Shown here: positions 34,720 through 43,329 of the stretch, one piece after another
How the letters are laid out: each line of letters opens with the position of its first letter
Position numbering within the stretch: position 1 is the stretch's first letter
Assembly: GCF_013167215.1 (NCBI RefSeq)
Contig: NZ_JABJWY010000039.1
Location: 379,144 to 443,143, forward strand
Direction of reading: 5' to 3'
DNA length: 64,000 nucleotides
Origin: Sphingobacterium prati
GTDB lineage: Bacteria; Bacteroidota; Bacteroidia; Sphingobacteriales; Sphingobacteriaceae
The notes under the pieces: generated by a model
Database searches by the model: none
What the model was told of the DNA's origin: nothing
Seen by the model: the letters and a program-made list of their open reading frames with translations, nothing else
Position numbers and translations under genes: made by a program

Positions 34720-35670
34720 TTAGAAGCCTAGACTACTACTTTTATTTTCCTTTTTTTGTCCTGCTGGAGCTGTTGTATTTGTCGCTTTGGCAGGAGGATT
34801 ATTTGTTTTTGCCGGAACCGTGGGTTTCGTCGCAGGTGGATTTACCTGTGTTGGATTTACCTGCGGTTTAGGTGTTGTTAACGAACCCGACGTACCTGTT
34901 GTTGGTGAGGGGGCGGTAAGTGAAAGGGTTACATCTATTTTGGCACCTAAGCTTGTTAATCCCTTTTCGATGCCTGGAGACTGTACACTGATCACAGCAG
35001 TTGTCGTATCTGTTACATTTGGATCGTATGTGACTGTGCCCAGGCCAAGTCCTGCACCAGTAAGCGCAAATTTAGCTTCGTTCAGCGGGAGCCCGATCAG
35101 GTTCGGAATTTCAACTTCATTTGCTCCCAGGCCATTTCCCAATACAAGATCTATCCGCGATCCTTTGGGGATCATGCGGCCATTTCGAATGGATTGGCCT
35201 GCAAATTGGGCATCTAAAACAATATCTCTCGCGATATCGGCAACATAAGAAGTATCGCCTATTTTAAGGTTGTGATTTTTCAGGATAGCTGTAGCTTCTA
35301 TTAAAGTCTTATCTTTAATATTTGGAAAAGCCACCTCTGGCGCAACTTGAGTAATAATCGTCAGATAAATTGTCCGACCGGATTTCACGTGAAATCCTTG
35401 CTCAGGATCCTGCTCAATGACCAAGCCAGGCTTTGCATCCATCTGATAAACGGAGTCAATTTGGTATTCTAATCCAGCATTTTCCAACGCTTGGATGGCT
35501 GCATTGATATGGAGTCCCTTTATTTTCGGAACTGCGATGGATTCATTATGTTTAGTATATATTTTCAGTCCAACATATACCGCAAGAAATAAGCAGATTA
35601 TCGCAACGAAAGCGGCAATGAGATTTTTTCTGAACGTGGCTGTCTGAAGATATTGGATGACTTTGGACAT
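34720..35670 (-). CDS. PASTA domain-containing membrane protein
   Basis: A 316-residue bitopic protein. A membrane helix lies at about residues 17-37 (NLIAAFVAIICLFLAVYVGLKIY). Three PASTA domains follow: IAVPKIKGLHINAAIQALENAGLEYQID, VAFPNIKDKTLIEATAILKNHNLKIGD and VEIPNLIGLPLNEAKFALTGAGLGLGTV. The last 60 residues are a Pro/Thr/Lys-rich tail. PASTA domains bind muropeptides or peptidoglycan in kinases and PBPs, but there is no kinase domain here. It heads an operon with mltG and is divergent from ddl, which suggests a cell-wall scaffold or sensor. Confidence 0.85.
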   Translation of the reverse strand: MSKVIQYLQTATFRKNLIAAFVAIICLFLAVYVGLKIYTKHNESIAVPKIKGLHINAAIQALENAGLEYQIDSVYQMDAKPGLVIEQDPEQGFHVKSGRTIYLTIITQVAPEVAFPNIKDKTLIEATAILKNHNLKIGDTSYVADIARDIVLDAQFAGQSIRNGRMIPKGSRIDLVLGNGLGANEVEIPNLIGLPLNEAKFALTGAGLGLGTVTYDPNVTDTTTAVISVQSPGIEKGLTSLGAKIDVTLSLTAPSPTTGTSGSLTTPKPQVNPTQVNPPATKPTVPAKTNNPPAKATNTTAPAGQKKENKSSSLGF

Positions 35671-35755
35671 TACTGTGTTTGATAAAAATTAATTCTGCAT
35701 AGAACCGCAATATTGAAGCCAATTTAGCAGAATGATTAAATAAAATTATTCCTCA

Positions 35756-35786
35756 CAAAATTATTCGTTTTTCCGTGTATAGCAAA
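35756..35786 (-). promoter_or_regulatory. Promoter of the PASTA-mltG operon
   Basis: Reading leftward, TTTG (35786-35783), 19 bases, then TAATTTTG (35763-35756), an ideal match to the Bacteroidota consensus. The leader would be about 80 bases. Confidence 0.65.
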
Positions 35787-35799
35787 TTATATTTGCTAT
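35779..35799. promoter_or_regulatory. 21-bp palindrome in the ddl/PASTA divergent promoter region
   Basis: ATAGCAAAT (35779-35787), TAT, ATTTGCTAT (35791-35799): 9-bp perfect arms. It covers the upstream element of the leftward promoter and the -7 box TATATTTG (35788-35795) of the rightward ddl gene. It is placed where one regulator could control both directions; alternatively the symmetry arises from two overlapping promoter elements. Confidence 0.45.
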
Positions 35800-35816
35800 T
35801 CGAATCGCTAAAATTT

Positions 35817-36824
35817 ATGAAAGCAAAAATAGCATTAATAACTGGAGGTTATACAGGTGAGGCCGAAGTTTCTTTTAAAAGTTCTGCCTTTGTCTATTCC
35901 CAACTCGATCATGACCAATACGATGTCTACCTGATTACCATATCAAAAGAAGCGTGGTTTTATACAGCTAAGGACGGTAAGCGATACCCTGTTCTGCGCG
36001 AGAGTTTTACATTACCATTAAATGGTGAAACGATAAATTTTGACCTCGCTTTTATCATGGTGCATGGCGTACCTGGGGAAGATGGAAGATTGCAGAGCTA
36101 CTTTGATTTGCTCGATATTCCTTATACTTCATGTGATGCGTTAACGTCTGCTTTGACAATGAATAAGGGCTATACAAAGGCGATTTTAAGTGATATTCCG
36201 GAATTATACCTGGCCAAATCGGTCTTATTATTCGAAACTCAACGGGCAGAAGCCGTTAAAACTGTTGAAAACACGCTTGCCCTTCCATATTTTGTGAAGC
36301 CCAATGCTGGAGGAAGTAGTATTGGTATGACCAAAGTAAAAGAGCCTGCTCAGTTACAGGAAGCTATTGATAAAGCTTTCGATGCTGAAAATACGGGAAA
36401 ACAAGTGATTGTAGAAGAATTTGTAACGGGACGGGAATTCTCGGAAGGAATTTTCCGCAATGCGAAGGGTGAATTGGTTGTATTACCCGCAACAGAGGTC
36501 CGCACGACCCGTGAATTTTTTGATTTTGAGGCAAAATATATCCCAGGTCTGACAGAGGAAATTACACCGGCAGAACTGACCGCGGAACAGCAAGAACGCG
36601 CTGCCCGTATTTTGAAGGAAATTTATGTCAGGTTGAATTGTAAGGGTATGGTGCGGGTGGACTTCTTTCTGGAAGATGGTACAGATAATTTTTATTTTAT
36701 TGAGATCAATACAATCCCGGGACAGACAGCGCAGAGTTTTATCCCACAACAGGTACGTGCCTTTGGAATGAAAGAAGGTGACTTTTATGGTGAATTGATC
36801 GAAAGCGCTTTGCACAGACATTAA
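35817..36824 (+). CDS. ddl: D-alanine--D-alanine ligase
   Basis: A 335-residue ATP-grasp enzyme making D-Ala-D-Ala for the stem peptide. I start at ATG 35817 (MKAKIALITGGYTGEAEVSFKSS), 22 bases after a TATATTTG -7 box; the longer frame would start upstream of that box. Family blocks are FIMVHGVPGEDGRLQSYFDLLDIPYTSCDALTSALTMNK, LPYFVKPNAGGSSIGMTKV, EEFVTGREFSEGI, and the Mg-binding RVDFFLEDGTDNFYFIEINTIPGQT. In E. coli ddlB lies in the dcw cluster; here it is about 22 kb away, divergent from the PASTA/mltG operon. Confidence 0.95.
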   Translation: MKAKIALITGGYTGEAEVSFKSSAFVYSQLDHDQYDVYLITISKEAWFYTAKDGKRYPVLRESFTLPLNGETINFDLAFIMVHGVPGEDGRLQSYFDLLDIPYTSCDALTSALTMNKGYTKAILSDIPELYLAKSVLLFETQRAEAVKTVENTLALPYFVKPNAGGSSIGMTKVKEPAQLQEAIDKAFDAENTGKQVIVEEFVTGREFSEGIFRNAKGELVVLPATEVRTTREFFDFEAKYIPGLTEEITPAELTAEQQERAARILKEIYVRLNCKGMVRVDFFLEDGTDNFYFIEINTIPGQTAQSFIPQQVRAFGMKEGDFYGELIESALHRH

Positions 36825-36981
36825 TGGTATGATGGGTCTTAGAAAGGTCCGGTTGATACCGTTCGATTTACGCATGCTTTTCAAAGTGGCAGGGGCTTTT
36901 CTAAATTGGTGGGTAAGAAATCGTAATCTTGAGTAAAAATGAGCGCACCTGGATTGATCAAGAAAAAGAAGCATATTTAAC

Positions 36982-37016
36982 AAAAAACGGCATTCAAATT
37001 TTGAATGCCGTTTTTG
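36982..37016. terminator. Bidirectional terminator between ddl and the serine hydrolase gene
   Basis: A hairpin with an ACGGCATTCAAA/TTTGAATGCCGT core flanked by A and T runs (one bulged A). Confidence 0.85.
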
Positions 37017-37018
37017 TA

Positions 37019-38263
37019 TTATTTTCTGAAATCAAACTTGGATAGATCGGGTTCGATTTTTTTTATTCTTTTTAATTCCTCCTGATAGATAAGCTGCCCT
37101 ATGTTTTTCAAAAACGGATAAGTGACTGTCTCATACTCGTAAATGCCATCGTTGTAGATGCCGTTTTCATTCGATTGAACTACTACAGCGAGAAGAAATT
37201 CCACGCCATGCTCAAAATCAACGATATAAGCATTGTCAATATTATATCCGTAAGAATCGCCGTATTTGTTGAATATGCGGATATTAGGATTCAACTTTGC
37301 ATCTTTTTCGCGTCCATAGAAAAGCAATTTGCTATAGGTAGGCCAGAATTCTATAGCGTTATATTTAGGAAAGTCCGATTCAAAGGGATAACGTGACATA
37401 TAATCATATAGCAGCTTATAATCCTCTTTTTGTAGATTAAATCTTTCTCTGCTTTTGAATGCTTCGGGGAATAACAATTTCTTTAATATCAGTTGTTGAT
37501 CCTCCAATGCATACACGTTTAGCCCTTCAAAGCTCCAGGGTTCATGGATGAGTTCATCCTTTTCATTCATATAGCCTTTCCCCTGAAGTGTATTGGCTAA
37601 CTTGATATCATAATCCTTGGGATCGAATTGCGCATTTTGCCGATAAATAATGTTGTCGCCATTATAGAAGGTGAAAGGATTGGTATGTTTGGCCCAAATT
37701 CCTTTGTCGCCTATAGCAAGACGGTTGACAATGCGGCTGTACTTGGCGCCATATTTTTTGAGTTTTGTATTTAATTCGGCACGGCCAATGAATTCGAACA
37801 ATCTATTTTGGGCATCATTATCACTGGTCAATAATATTTTTTTGACATATTGGGCGATAGAGGGCAACCCATTGGCTGCAGACTCATCGACAGATACTTT
37901 CGTTTGTTTTTCAAAAGCTGAATCAATGCGTAAGGGAGTGTCTTTCGTTAGCCCCTCAATTTGTAAGTCATTAATTTTTTCGAGCGCTAAAATCGCTGTC
38001 GGGAGTTTTACCGTACTTGCCGGATAGAAATACCAATGGGGATTAAGCCGATAACTATAAGACTTAAAATGTGGGATGTTGGATTTATCACGGTCAATCT
38101 GGGTGTACAGGATCTGCACCTCGTGTTTTGTCGGATGATTTAATAGCTGTTGAAATAAATCAGGACGGCTCTGAAGCAATTTTTCGAGATATACCGTATC
38201 TATCTTCTGAGCATATGTCTTGGACATAAGTAAAATAAAAACGAGCGATAAATATTTAAACAT
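37019..38263 (-). CDS. Secreted serine hydrolase of beta-lactamase fold (class A-like)
   Basis: A 414-residue exported protein with a signal peptide (cleavage near TYAQ). The motif PASTVKLP (S83, K86) gives the SxxK nucleophile pair and LLTSDNDAQ (S147-N149) the SDN motif of class A beta-lactamase-like hydrolases. Where class A enzymes have KTG, this one has KYG (333-335) in FNKYGDSYGYNIDNAYIVD. It is also longer than true class A enzymes (about 290 residues), with an insertion between SDN and KYG. Resistance activity should not be assumed; a peptidase or peptidoglycan role is possible. It follows folA by 8 bases, so thyA, folA and this gene likely share a transcript. Confidence 0.7.
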   Translation of the reverse strand: MFKYLSLVFILLMSKTYAQKIDTVYLEKLLQSRPDLFQQLLNHPTKHEVQILYTQIDRDKSNIPHFKSYSYRLNPHWYFYPASTVKLPTAILALEKINDLQIEGLTKDTPLRIDSAFEKQTKVSVDESAANGLPSIAQYVKKILLTSDNDAQNRLFEFIGRAELNTKLKKYGAKYSRIVNRLAIGDKGIWAKHTNPFTFYNGDNIIYRQNAQFDPKDYDIKLANTLQGKGYMNEKDELIHEPWSFEGLNVYALEDQQLILKKLLFPEAFKSRERFNLQKEDYKLLYDYMSRYPFESDFPKYNAIEFWPTYSKLLFYGREKDAKLNPNIRIFNKYGDSYGYNIDNAYIVDFEHGVEFLLAVVVQSNENGIYNDGIYEYETVTYPFLKNIGQLIYQEELKRIKKIEPDLSKFDFRK

Positions 38264-38271
38264 TCCAATGG

Positions 38272-38766
38272 TTATTTGCGATTATACACCTCAAAGGTAT
38301 AATCGAACGCATGCTTATCATCGGCTTGATGCGGCTCCGAAGAAATCAATTCCCATTCCTCCGAATTAAGCTCGGGAAAGAAGGCATCCCCCTGGATGGT
38401 TGTCTGTACGCGGGTCAGAAGTATTTTGTTGGCCAGAGATAAGGCTTGTTGATAGATGTTTGCTCCACCGATGATAAAGACCTCGTGTTCGTCCCGGCAA
38501 TATAGAAGTGCTTCTTGGATACTGTTGGCAACATCAATATCTTCTGCTTGGAAATCAGGATTACGTGTGATGACAATATTCCTGCGGTCAGGTAATGCTT
38601 TGCCTATTGCATCAAAAGTTTTTCTGCCCATCAAGACAGAATGCTCAATGGTATTTCTTTTAAAATATTTAAAGTCATTTGGTAAATGCCAAGGCATCTG
38701 GTTATTGATGCCAATCGCATTGTTTTCAGAAGCAGCTACGATTAATGTGACCGTTGGGTTACTCAT
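38272..38766 (-). CDS. folA: Dihydrofolate reductase
   Basis: A 164-residue NADPH-dependent enzyme that regenerates tetrahydrofolate. TLIVAASENNAIGINNQMPWHLPNDFKYFKRNT holds the substrate-binding Trp-His-Leu-Pro and the Asp active-site residue; VLMGRKTFDAIGKALPDRRNIVITRN and VFIIGGANIYQQAL are the cofactor-binding parts. It lies 69 bases downstream of thyA, which produces the dihydrofolate it reduces. Confidence 0.95.
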   Translation of the reverse strand: MSNPTVTLIVAASENNAIGINNQMPWHLPNDFKYFKRNTIEHSVLMGRKTFDAIGKALPDRRNIVITRNPDFQAEDIDVANSIQEALLYCRDEHEVFIIGGANIYQQALSLANKILLTRVQTTIQGDAFFPELNSEEWELISSEPHQADDKHAFDYTFEVYNRK

Positions 38767-38835
38767 TTTGGTGTTGTGTAAATTTTTGTATTATCTAATG
38801 ATGTTATGTATTGGAAAAGTTTGTAACAGCTCTTT

Positions 38836-39657
38836 TTATACTGCAACAGGTGCTTTTATATGTGCATGTGACTCGTAATTCAACAATTCGAAATCTTCGA
38901 ATTTGAAATCAAAAATATCTTTCACATCAGGGTTTATCTTCATTAGTGGCAATGGCTTTGGATCGCGGCTCAATTGTAACTCCGTTTGTTCAAAGTGATT
39001 GCTATAAATATGTGCATCTCCCAATGTATGGATAAATTCTGCTGCTTCCATATCACAGACTTGTGCTACCATCATGGTCAGTAAGGCATAAGAGGCAATA
39101 TTAAAGGGCACACCTAAAAATATATCGGCGCTACGTTGATAAAGCTGACAGGACAGTTGGGGTTTTAAGATCCCCTTTTCTGGCTGTGCCGGTGCTACGT
39201 AAAATTGAAAGAAAGCATGGCAAGGTGGAAGAGCCATGTGTTCAATTTCAGCAACATTCCATGCCGAAACGATGATGCGACGAGAGTCCGGTGAATTTTT
39301 TAGTTGGTTAATAACCTGTGTGATCTGATCAATATGGCGGCCATCAGGTGTAGGCCAAGAACGCCATTGCGACCCGTAAACAGGGCCCAGATTTCCTTGT
39401 TCATCCGCCCATTCGTCCCAAATACTTACACCGTTCTCTTTTAAATACTGAATATTTGTTTCACCTTTCAAAAACCAGATCAACTCATGAATGATTGACC
39501 TCAAATGTAATTTCTTTGTTGTTACCAGTGGAAATCCTTCCTGCAGGTTGAAACGCATCTGATACCCAAACACACTTTTGGTACCTGTGCCTGTACGGTC
39601 TGTCTTTACAACACCATTCGTATATACATGTTTGAGTAAATCTAAATATTGTTTCAT
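38836..39657 (-). CDS. thyA: Thymidylate synthase
   Basis: A 273-residue ThyA-type enzyme converting dUMP to dTMP with methylene-tetrahydrofolate. Conserved features are DRTGTGTKSVFGYQMRFNL, the dUMP-binding WDEWADEQGNLGPVYGSQWRSW, the catalytic Cys in ALPPCHAFFQFYV, QLYQRSADIFLGVPFNIASYALLTMM and the terminal IKAPVAV. First gene of the leftward thyA-folA unit; I did not find a clear TAnnTTTG box just upstream. Confidence 0.96.
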   Translation of the reverse strand: MKQYLDLLKHVYTNGVVKTDRTGTGTKSVFGYQMRFNLQEGFPLVTTKKLHLRSIIHELIWFLKGETNIQYLKENGVSIWDEWADEQGNLGPVYGSQWRSWPTPDGRHIDQITQVINQLKNSPDSRRIIVSAWNVAEIEHMALPPCHAFFQFYVAPAQPEKGILKPQLSCQLYQRSADIFLGVPFNIASYALLTMMVAQVCDMEAAEFIHTLGDAHIYSNHFEQTELQLSRDPKPLPLMKINPDVKDIFDFKFEDFELLNYESHAHIKAPVAV

Positions 39658-39985
39658 CTGTAAATAGTTTTTTATTAAGTGCTTTTATAATCTTAAAATT
39701 GTGAATGCCCTATCCCATGCTATGTTAGTGCCTGCTTTCAGTAGTATATTCTTTATGACTTATGGCTACTATTTCCGCTGTCCGATAGGAGACTTGTACT
39801 AAAATTTATGCCTTCTATATCGAAATTACATTTCAATCATGCCCGATTCGTATTGACCAGGTCTTTTGTATTCAAATTTTAATCTTTGTGGCATTGATGT
39901 TTTTAAGATAGTCAAAACTAAGGAAAATCCTTATAACGAGAAAGTCAAAACTTAAAATGATAAGAGGGGTTACTGAAAAAAAATG
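39658..39985. other. Intergenic region between thyA and mtaB
   Basis: A divergent spacer of about 330 bases. Apart from the mtaB -7 box at its right edge I see no open frame of coding character, no RNA gene and no strong repeat. It should contain the thyA promoter. Confidence 0.5.
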
Positions 39986-39993
39986 TAATTTTG
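39986..39993 (+). promoter_or_regulatory. -7 box of mtaB
   Basis: TAATTTTG, 11 bases before the ATG at 40005. No good TTG is seen at the usual upstream distance. Its position inside the longer open frame argues for the 40005 start. Confidence 0.5.
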
Positions 39994-40004
39994 CAAAATA
40001 TATT

Positions 40005-41327
40005 ATGGAGAATAAAAAAGTAGCTTTTTATACACTTGGATGTAAACTGAATTATTCGGAGACATCATCCATTGGACGTTTATTTAAAGATGCAGGCTAT
40101 GATACTACAGCGTTCAATAGCCGTGCGGACGTCTATGTAATCAATACATGTTCTGTAACGGACAATGCGGACAAGAAGTGTAGAAAAGTGGTCAAGGAAG
40201 CGTTAAAGCATTCTCCGAATGCCTATATTACCATTGTAGGATGCTATGCTCAGCTAAAACCTAAAGAAATTGCGGAAATTCCGGGGGTAGACATGGTGTT
40301 GGGAGCTGCCGAGAAGTTCAACATCATTGAGCATATCAATGATTTGACCAAGCAAGAAAAAACAATAGTTTATAATGGACCTATTGACGAGACGAACCAA
40401 TTTGTATCCGCTTATTCCATTGGCGACCGTACGCGTACATTTTTAAAAGTTCAGGATGGATGTGATTATTCCTGCACTTTCTGTACCATCCCTTTGGCAC
40501 GTGGAGGAAGCCGTTCAGGAAAGATCGAAGAGATTGTCAATCAAGCAGAAGAAATTGCCGCTTCGGGTGTCAAGGAAATCGTGTTGACGGGGGTTAATAT
40601 CGGAGATTTTGGTATTCGGGAAGGGAAGCGTGAAGACCGATTTTTGGATCTGGTGAAAGCGCTGGATAAAGTTGAAGGTATTGATCGTATACGTATATCT
40701 TCTATAGAACCCAATCTGTTGTCCAATGATATTATTGAATTTGTAGCGCAATCCAAACGATTTGTCCCACATTTTCACATGCCACTACAGTCCGGAAGTA
40801 ATAAAATTCTGAGTTTGATGCGCAGGAGATATAAAAGGGAGCTATATACCGAGCGTGTTGCATTCATCAAGTCTTTAATGCCCAACTGTTGCATTGGTGT
40901 CGATGTGATCGTTGGATTTCCGGGAGAGACGCGCGAAGACTTTATAGATACCTATAATTTTCTGAACGATCTGGATATTTCCTATCTGCATGTCTTTACC
41001 TATTCAGAACGCGAGAATACAATTGCCGCACAAATGGAGGGGGCAGTACCGGGGGCGCAACGTAGCGATAGAAGCAAGATGTTGCATATCCTTTCAGAAA
41101 AGAAACGCCGAGCTTTTTATGAATCACAGCTTGGAGCCCAAGGGGACGTCCTGTTTGAGGCTGATGAAAAAGACGGTTATATGCACGGGTTCTCCAAAAA
41201 CTATGTCAAAGTGAGGACTTTATATGATCCATTGTTGGTCAATGAAGTTGTACCCGTCAAATTTATGGAGGTTACAGATAACTGTGAAGTAGAGGTGGAG
41301 GAAGTTCCTGAGACATTGGCACATTAG
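40005..41327 (+). CDS. mtaB: tRNA (N6-L-threonylcarbamoyladenosine(37)-C2)-methylthiotransferase MtaB
   Basis: A 440-residue radical-SAM methylthiotransferase that turns t6A37 into ms2t6A37. The N-terminal UPF0004 domain has three cluster cysteines (C13 in TLGCKLNYSE, C49 in NTCSVT, C80 in VGCYAQ). The radical-SAM domain has CDYSCTFC (C153, C157, C160). MPLQSGSNKILSLMRRRY, DVIVGFPGETREDF and a short TRAM-like end follow. KLNYSE and LKPKEIAEIPGVDMVLGA favour MtaB over MiaB or RimO. It works downstream of the TsaB pathway, whose gene is also in this window. Confidence 0.92.
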   Translation: MENKKVAFYTLGCKLNYSETSSIGRLFKDAGYDTTAFNSRADVYVINTCSVTDNADKKCRKVVKEALKHSPNAYITIVGCYAQLKPKEIAEIPGVDMVLGAAEKFNIIEHINDLTKQEKTIVYNGPIDETNQFVSAYSIGDRTRTFLKVQDGCDYSCTFCTIPLARGGSRSGKIEEIVNQAEEIAASGVKEIVLTGVNIGDFGIREGKREDRFLDLVKALDKVEGIDRIRISSIEPNLLSNDIIEFVAQSKRFVPHFHMPLQSGSNKILSLMRRRYKRELYTERVAFIKSLMPNCCIGVDVIVGFPGETREDFIDTYNFLNDLDISYLHVFTYSERENTIAAQMEGAVPGAQRSDRSKMLHILSEKKRRAFYESQLGAQGDVLFEADEKDGYMHGFSKNYVKVRTLYDPLLVNEVVPVKFMEVTDNCEVEVEEVPETLAH

Positions 41328-41342
41328 CTTTTTAAGATTATA

Positions 41343-41392
41343 CATCATCAAAAAAGGGCAATCTTATCTAAGATTGCCCTTTTTTGATGATG
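41343..41392. terminator. 50-base palindromic bidirectional terminator
   Basis: Two perfect 24-base arms (41343-41366 and 41369-41392) separated by two bases, with A and T runs inside the arms. It lies between the converging mtaB and eamA-type genes. Confidence 0.9.
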
Positions 41393-41469
41393 AAAAAGTT
41401 TAGTTCGCATGACTGCTGATTATTCTTTATTGAATAGTATCATCGTATAATGAAAATGAATGCATTTGA

Positions 41470-42366
41470 TTAATGTGTACTATGCTTTGCAGCATTCAAC
41501 CAGATCACTGTGCCTAAGATCAAAAGAACACCGATCCATTGTATAAATGAAACAGATTCATGTAGGATGAAATAAGACATACAGGTGGCGACGGGCAATT
41601 CTGCTGAACTTAAAATTCCACCCAAAGAGAATCCTGTCTTTGGTAAGCCATAAGCAAATAACAGGGGCGGAATGACGGTTCCAAATAAAGATAAGATCAA
41701 CCCAAAGTACAGAAAATTAGCATCAAATTGGCCATTGAACAAATAGTTAGGCGGAAATAAAGTAAAAATTAATATACAGGAACCTGTTACCATGATCGCA
41801 CTTTTTTGTACGGGATGATAATCATTGCCCACGCGGCCATTCACGATCATAAAAACCGAATAAGCTGTGGCTGCCAGAAGACCAAATAGGACACCAGTTA
41901 AGTTAAGATCCTTCAATCCTTTTTCGATAAGTCCAGTTGCCAATAATGTCGCAATCAGCACGATTCCAATACCGATCAGGTTATTCTTGGATGGTTTAGC
42001 TTTAAAAAAGATAAACTCAATGACCACGCCAATCCAGATATACTGCATGAGCAGTACAATTGCGAGTGAAGCCGGTACCAGCTGTACACACTTATAGTAT
42101 AAAACACTTACTAGGCCTGTGGAGGTGCCGCTAATCAAGATTTTGATCCATGAAGATTTTTTTGTTGAAGATTGGAAGGTTGTGACCGAAAATAGCTTAA
42201 TCGCAATAAAGATAAGCCAAAGTATAAGCATGCCGAATAACACCTGAATCCCTGTTACCTCACCCAAAGTAAGTCCCTGGCCGTATGCTTTTTTTACAAA
42301 TGTTGATAGTATTCCAAAACTACTCGCCCCTAAAAAGACTGCTATTGCACCTTTTAATTTTTCCAT
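41470..42366 (-). CDS. EamA-family (drug/metabolite superfamily) transporter
   Basis: A 298-residue protein with ten predicted membrane helices arranged as two EamA repeats, starting AIAVFLGASSFGILSTFVKKAYGQGLTLGEVTGIQVLFGMLIL and VLFGLLAATAYSVFMIVNGRVG. The end has GGILSSAELPVATCMSYFILHESVSFIQWIGVLLILGTVIWL, the typical last two helices. Members export metabolites or amino acids; the substrate is unknown. I start at ATG 42366; TTG 42372 is a weaker choice. Monocistronic. Confidence 0.88.
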   Translation of the reverse strand: MEKLKGAIAVFLGASSFGILSTFVKKAYGQGLTLGEVTGIQVLFGMLILWLIFIAIKLFSVTTFQSSTKKSSWIKILISGTSTGLVSVLYYKCVQLVPASLAIVLLMQYIWIGVVIEFIFFKAKPSKNNLIGIGIVLIATLLATGLIEKGLKDLNLTGVLFGLLAATAYSVFMIVNGRVGNDYHPVQKSAIMVTGSCILIFTLFPPNYLFNGQFDANFLYFGLILSLFGTVIPPLLFAYGLPKTGFSLGGILSSAELPVATCMSYFILHESVSFIQWIGVLLILGTVIWLNAAKHSTH

Positions 42367-42612
42367 TCTCAAACAAATTAAGGGGCAAAGTTACGATTTC
42401 TGAACAATTCTTTTTCTGATTCAACGTTCTTGTTGAGAAAATGGATAGATACAGGAGTCCATGGATAATTAAGCTCAGGATATTAATGGAAGTACCAGTA
42501 ACGCTGATTGTAGTTAGTAAGCTTATTAAGGTATGAAAATAGTCTGTTGTGGGTAATAATTTATAAACTAGACGGAATAGATAAAATGTTTTTTAGGAAA
42601 GAGATAAACATA

Positions 42613-42643
42613 TTGTATATAAAGAGTAGTTTATTTAAGTTTG
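42613..42643 (+). promoter_or_regulatory. Promoter of the NlpC/P60 lipoprotein gene
   Basis: TTG (42613-42615), 20 bases, then TAAGTTTG (42636-42643). The start of transcription near 42648 puts the ATG at 42670 and rules out a longer product. Confidence 0.65.
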
Positions 42644-42669
42644 TTTTACAGGAAAGTAAATCGAACAGA

Positions 42670-43239
42670 ATGATTGCCAGATCTTATTTTATCGTATTTT
42701 TAAGTATATTATTATTGAGCAGTTGTTCAACGAAGAAAAACGTATTGACCTCCCGATCTCACTCTTCCAATGGTACGGTGTTGACAGATGCAAGTTCGGC
42801 ACGTGGAAAGATTTTTTCGGGATCACGCCTCGATAATTACGCCTCACTACTGAATGTGAGTGCAAAAAAGTTAAACCCTCATCTCTATTCATTTATTGAC
42901 GACTGGATGGGAATACCGCATCGGATGGGTGGGCAGACCAAAAGCGGAGTAGATTGTTCGGGTTTTGTTAACCTGCTTTATATCCAAGTGTACAAGGGTA
43001 ATCTTCCACGAACATCGCGTGATATGGAAGGTGTGGTAAAACGAAAAAGGACTGATAAATTGGAAGAAGGAGACTTGGTGTTTTTCTCTTTCGGTAGAAA
43101 TGGAATAGACCATGTCGGCGTGTATTTGCACAATAACAAATTTGTTCATGTCTCGACACGCAAAGGCGTTATTATCTCTGATTTGACAGATAGTTGGTAT
43201 GCTAAAACTTTTGTGGACGCTGGTTCCCCTAATATTTAG
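42670..43239 (+). CDS. NlpC/P60-family lipoprotein (peptidoglycan endopeptidase)
   Basis: A 189-residue exported lipoprotein; the signal peptide ends LLLSSC with the lipid-modified Cys at residue 19. The NlpC/P60 domain has the catalytic Cys in GVDCSGFVNLLY (C96) and His in DHVGVYL (H148), with a second polar His in KFVHVS (H160), forming the usual Cys-His-polar triad. These enzymes cut peptide bonds within peptidoglycan stem peptides, usually the D-Glu-DAP bond. The start codon was chosen from the promoter and the signal peptide. Confidence 0.9.
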   Translation: MIARSYFIVFLSILLLSSCSTKKNVLTSRSHSSNGTVLTDASSARGKIFSGSRLDNYASLLNVSAKKLNPHLYSFIDDWMGIPHRMGGQTKSGVDCSGFVNLLYIQVYKGNLPRTSRDMEGVVKRKRTDKLEEGDLVFFSFGRNGIDHVGVYLHNNKFVHVSTRKGVIISDLTDSWYAKTFVDAGSPNI

Positions 43240-43329
43240 TGGCAGAGATCCATGTAGGTTTTATGTCATATCTTGACATAAACTTTTATACCCTATATAA
43301 ATCCTTATTTTTGTCAAAATTTTATAGAA

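Noticed and set aside
34787..35248. 153-codon plus-strand frame, glycine- and valine-rich
   Set aside because: It mirrors the Pro/Thr-rich tail and PASTA domains of the minus-strand gene.
36483..36983. 166-codon minus-strand frame over the end of ddl
   Set aside because: Lies mostly antisense to the ATP-grasp domain of ddl; histidine/cysteine-rich mix without family resemblance.
37019..38263. Calling the serine hydrolase a beta-lactam resistance gene
   Set aside because: KTG is replaced by KYG, the length is wrong and the gene is chromosomal next to folA; the family alone does not prove resistance.
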